Source of the DNA: Clostridium vincentii
GTDB lineage: Bacteria; Bacillota; Clostridia; Clostridiales; Clostridiaceae
Direction of reading: 5' to 3'
DNA length: 64,000 nt
Assembly (NCBI RefSeq): GCF_002995745.1
Contig: NZ_PVXQ01000014.1
Coordinates: forward strand, 1 to 64,000
In this document: one piece after another, positions 59,201 through 64,000 of the stretch
How the letters are laid out: every line of letters starts with the position of its first letter
Position numbering within the stretch: position 1 is the stretch's first letter
Notes under the pieces: model-generated
Database searches by the model: none
Seen by the model: only the letters and a program-made list of their open reading frames with translations
Told to the model about the DNA's origin: nothing
Position numbers and translations under genes: made by a program

Positions 59201-62200
59201 GAGATAATAACGATATAAGTCGCTCCCTATATGGGAGTGTGGATTGAAATCACAACAAGTCATAAGAGATAATAACGATATAAGGTCGCTCCCTATATGG
59301 GAGTGTGGATTGAAATTAAGGATACTGCTAGAGGTAGGTTTAGCTTTATTACGTCGCTCCCTATATGGGAGTGTGGATTGAAATTATGTGGAACACAAGG
59401 AAGAAATGAAATTTGAGGTCGCTCCCTATATGGGAGTGTGGATTGAAATAGGACAAGTTATGACAGATTAACAATATCTAGAGGGTCGCTCCCTATATGG
59501 GAGTGTGGATTGAAATTTCAATCTAGTGGAAATTAGTATGGATATGAATTGTGTCGCTCCCTATATGGGAGTGTGGATTGAAATAAAAGATGTTATCTAC
59601 TGGCAATTATCCAATATTGTCGCTCCCTATATGGGAGTGTGGATTGAAATTACTAAGTCATAAAAGTGCAATCCTCCATATTTATGTCGCTCCCTATATG
59701 GGAGTGTGGATTGAAATACAGAGGGAGGTAACGGTTCGATTAATTGTAAGAGTCGCTCCCTATATGGGAGTGTGGATTGAAATTCTACTATCTATAATTA
59801 CGACCATATTATCTAAAGTCGCTCCCTATATGGGAGTGTGGATTGAAATATATAGACTCTTATCCTCGTAGTAGGCGGTATCTATGTCGCTCCCTATATG
59901 GGAGTGTGGATTGAAATATTGAAAACAATTGTAAAGGAATAACATCTTATAAGTCGCTCCCTATATGGGAGTGTGGATTGAAATTCATAATTAATCATCC
60001 TTCCCCATCAGAATGGCATGTCGCTCCCTATATGGGAGTGTGGATTGAAATGTTGGGTAATCTACTTGTTAAATCGTCAATGTGTTGTCGCTCCCTATAT
60101 GGGAGTGTGGATTGAAATTGGTAGCACAATTCAATGGTTGGTAAAGAATATTGTCGCTCCCTATATGGGAGTGTGGATTGAAATACATACTTAAATGGAA
60201 AACTTATAGCTGGTAGAAAAGTCGCTCCCTATATGGGAGTGTGGATTGAAATTAGTGTTAATCCATATATCATCATCTTATTGAAATGTCGCTCCCTATA
60301 TGGGAGTGTGGATTGAAATATAACATCATTTATAGCCTTGCTGTGGTCTTTGGTCGCTCCCTATATGGGAGTGTGGATTGAAATTCACTGTTCAAGTAAA
60401 AAAAATCATTCAGCGAAAGTCGCTCCCTATATGGGAGTGTGGATTGAAATAGGATAGATTACAAGTATTAAATCCTGAAAACAAGTCGCTCCCTATATGG
60501 GAGTGTGGATTGAAATTTACTAACATTTACAGTAACTACTGAATAACCATCGTCGCTCCCTATATGGGAGTGTGGATTGAAATTGGATCCCTTGTTAATC
60601 TACCTATTAAAACTACTGTCGCTCCCTATATGGGAGTGTGGATTGAAATAAACATAGATGATGTCTATGAAGTACTAGAGATTGGTCGCTCCCTATATGG
60701 GAGTGTGGATTGAAATTAGAATTGAAAGAGGTGTAAGTGATTTACCTGCAGTCGCTCCCTATATGGGAGTGTGGATTGAAATGGTCATGGGTGTAAAAGC
60801 ATATCCCCAACCATCAGGTCGCTCCCTATATGGGAGTGTGGATTGAAATTTTTAGATACCACCCTTTTATAAAGCCAGTAGCGTCGCTCCCTATATGGGA
60901 GTGTGGATTGAAATTAATTTTATCATTATCCAAATCGGCTATTTTTAAGTCGCTCCCTATATGGGAGTGTGGATTGAAATTTTTTATATATGGTATTATA
61001 TGGCACGATGTTTGAGTCGCTCCCTATATGGGAGTGTGGATTGAAATTGTTTTGCTATCCACTTATCCATCCCCCTTAATTGTCGCTCCCTATATGGGAG
61101 TGTGGATTGAAATAAGCGTAAATGTATATTAAAGGTAATTTAACTCTGTCGCTCCCTATATGGGAGTGTGGATTGAAATATTGGTTATCACCCCTTATCA
61201 TAATAATATTTAATGTCGCTCCCTATATGGGAGTGTGGATTGAAATTCTTATATAACTATTGTCATATACTATATGTATATGTCGCTCCCTATATGGGAG
61301 TGTGGATTGAAATAGATACAAAACAAAATTTAAGGAGTGATTGAAATGTCGCTCCCTATATGGGAGTGTGGATTGAAATATTCCCATGTTGAGTAAGTTG
61401 TTATAACCTATCATGTCGCTCCCTATATGGGAGTGTGGATTGAAATTCTTTTGTTTGTCCTGCAACCTCTAATTTCCATCGTGTCGCTCCCTATATGGGA
61501 GTGTGGATTGAAATTTTAATGCAAATGTCTCAACTGATGGAGGTAATGGTCGCTCCCTATATGGGAGTGTGGATTGAAATACAGCTAAACAGGCCGGTTC
61601 AATGGCACTTATGAGGTCGCTCCCTATATGGGAGTGTGGATTGAAATACTGAAGATAAGGGGTTAAAAGATTATAATACATTGTCGCTCCCTATATGGGA
61701 GTGTGGATTGAAATTCAATGGTGATGGCGTAGATGAGTACATCAGTAAAGTCGCTCCCTATATGGGAGTGTGGATTGAAATCTTTACCAAGTAGGATAGA
61801 TACTGGAGAGGTTGTGTCGCTCCCTATATGGGAGTGTGGATTGAAATCGTTGGAGGGGGTAAAAGTAGGGGATAAAAATATGTCGCTCCCTATATGGGAG
61901 TGTGGATTGAAATTGTTATCCCAATCTGAAGGGAACTGATTTATATGGTCGCTCCCTATATGGGAGTGTGGATTGAAATTGTCATTGGGCTTGTCATTGT
62001 TGCATCACCACACCGTCGCTCCCTATATGGGAGTGTGGATTGAAATACAGTATGCGACACCCTTTTAACATAGAAAAGCTATGTCGCTCCCTATATGGGA
62101 GTGTGGATTGAAATAATTAGCTGATGCCCTTGTTAAGGGGGTAGATGTTGTGTCGCTCCCTATATGGGAGTGTGGATTGAAATAGGCGTAAGAAGTTTAA

Positions 62201-64000
62201 ATATAGGTAGAATACTTAGTCGCTCCCTATATGGGAGTGTGGATTGAAATAATATACAAAGGTCGAGATGATTTTATGCAAGGGGTCGCTCCCTATATGG
62301 GAGTGTGGATTGAAATAGTATTAACAGCTGGTATACCAGCTATAACATTCAGTCGCTCCCTATATGGGAGTGTGGATTGAAATTAGTAACTAAGACCTCA
62401 TTAAGTTTTGAAGATGAGGTCGCTCCCTATATGGGAGTGTGGATTGAAATTTCCACAACTAGATATGAGCAAGACTTTCGGTGCAGTCGCTCCCTATATG
62501 GGAGTGTGGATTGAAATTCAGAGATTGATAAGTATGCCATTAAGTCATTTTGGTCGCTCCCTATATGGGAGTGTGGATTGAAATAAATATATTTTGAAAC
62601 TACAATAATGGCTGACGAAGTCGCTCCCTATATGGGAGTGTGGATTGAAATCCTCAATTGAACTTATAGGAGGTGAATAAAATGAGGTCGCTCCCTATAT
62701 GGGAGTGTGGATTGAAATATATTACGGTGTCGGGAATGTCTAAAAAACTAGGGTCGCTCCCTATATGGGAGTGTGGATTGAAATTATCAAGTCTTTTGTC
62801 AAATGGGTGATTTTCAATGTCGCTCCCTATATGGGAGTGTGGATTGAAATCATTGACCTTCACCACTTAGAATAACATTCCCTGTCGCTCCCTATATGGG
62901 AGTGTGGATTGAAATTCGTCTACATCAGGAGGATAGAAACATGTTTCAAAGTCGCTCCCTATATGGGAGTGTGGATTGAAATACTAATGCAACTGAACAA
63001 TATCAATATTTTTTCAGTCGCTCCCTATATGGGAGTGTGGATTGAAATCGTTTGGTGTTACAACTGATAAATTAGAATTTACGTCGCTCCCTATATGGGA
63101 GTGTGGATTGAAATTAAAAATCTAATATCAACGCTATCAGGTACATTCGTCGCTCCCTATATGGGAGTGTGGATTGAAATCACCTCTATATATTGCAATA
63201 TCACCATGAAAGTTGTCGCTCCCTATATGGGAGTGTGGATTGAAATCCATAGTCGCCACCATTTAATGTTGATTGTGGCAGTCGCTCCCTATATGGGAGT
63301 GTGGATTGAAATCGATGGCGGGAGATACTACTGCAAGTATTAAGTCAAGTCGCTCCCTATATGGGAGTGTGGATTGAAATTAAAACAGGCAGGTGGCTTG
63401 GAGGCTCTATACCGTCGCTCCCTATATGGGAGTGTGGATTGAAATAAATAGGTAAAGATGCTAGTAATGATTATAGTATGGTCGCTCCCTATATGGGAGT
63501 GTGGATTGAAATAGAGGCTGTAACAGAAGGTGTGAAAAAAGCAATAGAGTCGCTCCCTATATGGGAGTGTGGATTGAAATCACGCAGCCGTCGCTACACT
63601 TAATGCTACTTGTGCGTCGCTCCCTATATGGGAGTGTGGATTGAAATTTTATCCTTTATTTATAGTACAAGAAAATAGCCGTCGCTCCCTATATGGGAGT
63701 GTGGATTGAAATCACAGCAGTTGGGTTAGTTAATAAAGATAAGGAGGTCGCTCCCTATATGGGAGTGTGGATTGAAATTTTAATGCAAATGTCTCAACTG
63801 ATGGAGGTAATGGTCGCTCCCTATATGGGAGTGTGGATTGAAATACTAAAGCTGCTATTGCAGCTATTGAAGAATATGAAGTCGCTCCCTATATGGGAGT
63901 GTGGATTGAAATTTTTCTTTATACATTCCTTTTACTCCAGCTATAGCGTCGCTCCCTATATGGGAGTGTGGATTGAAATACATCTAAAGCTGAATTATAT
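56297..64000 (+). CRISPR. type I-C CRISPR array, 116 repeats in window, continues past the end
   Basis: The 32-nt repeat starts GTCGCTCCCTATATGG, ends GAGTGTGGATTGAAAT and matches I-C repeats. CTCCC-TATAT-GGGAG forms the small processing hairpin. I counted 116 repeats from 56297 to 63948 with 115 full spacers of 33-37 nt, plus 21 nt of the next spacer. All repeats look identical, including the last one, so the array end is outside the window. Repeated spacers: 59186-59218 with 59251-59284; 61515-61548 with 63779-63812; 58061-58095 with 63115-63148 (near match). Confidence 0.98.

Noticed and set aside
56510-63343. Many open frames in the array repeating MGVWIEI, LPIWECGLK or FNPHSHIGSD
   Set aside because: They are translations of the 32-nt repeat in different frames with spacers between; they have no RBS and no protein logic.

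Overview
The window looks like chromosomal DNA of a low-GC, endospore-forming Firmicute of the Clostridium type. The base composition is strongly AT-rich. Ribosome binding sites are AGGAGG-like, several genes use TTG or GTG starts, and the gene order apt-relA-MBL-hemZ-hisS-aspS and the CoA-disulfide-reductase fusion are typical of clostridia. No tRNA or rRNA gene was seen.

Region 1 (1-13,503) is housekeeping: a degenerate RecJ-like protein, apt, relA (with its own promoter and a leader hairpin), an MBL-fold hydrolase, hemZ, hisS and aspS. These are followed by convergent HD-domain and ppx/gppA genes and a divergent ppk, so (p)ppGpp and polyphosphate metabolism lie close together. Region 2 (13,590-23,185) holds small signalling and membrane genes: bacteriohemerythrin, a diguanylate cyclase, two unknown genes and an MFS pump. 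It also holds a PH-domain membrane pair and a GntR(YtrA-like)-ABC operon, which share almost the same promoter and inverted-repeat operator. Region 3 (23,206-32,630) is a metal-uptake locus, probably zinc. It has a ZnuACB-type ABC transporter behind a 9-1-9 palindrome, then two copies of a three-gene cassette: a COG0523/CobW GTPase, a COG0523-permease fusion, and a TIGR03943-type protein.

Region 4 (32,830-45,563) is mixed. A 54-aa peptide gene lies just upstream of a glycosyltransferase-like gene. There is a DUF503 gene, a four-domain CoA-disulfide reductase/rhodanese/TusA/DsrE protein and a rhodanese lipoprotein. A calcineurin-like phosphoesterase gene is split by a complete 2,647-nt group II intron whose removal exactly restores the reading frame. 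Smaller genes follow, including an SPL-family radical SAM protein and a cytochrome-b5-like protein. Region 5 (45,564-47,125) is decayed DNA: a duplicated gene tail, an 8-nt tandem repeat and the remnant of a GHL10-type glycosidase with a ChW repeat.

Region 6 (47,126-64,000) is a complete type I-C CRISPR-Cas locus (WYL regulator, cas3, cas5c, cas8c, cas7c, cas4, cas1, cas2, leader). Its array has 116 intact 32-nt repeats and runs off the end of the window. The repeats show no variants, and the array holds one adjacent near-duplicate spacer pair, one distant identical pair and one distant near-identical pair. The least explained items are the peptide plus GT-like pair, the duplicated GTPase-permease fusion cassette, and the shared operator linking PH-domain proteins to the YtrA-type operon.
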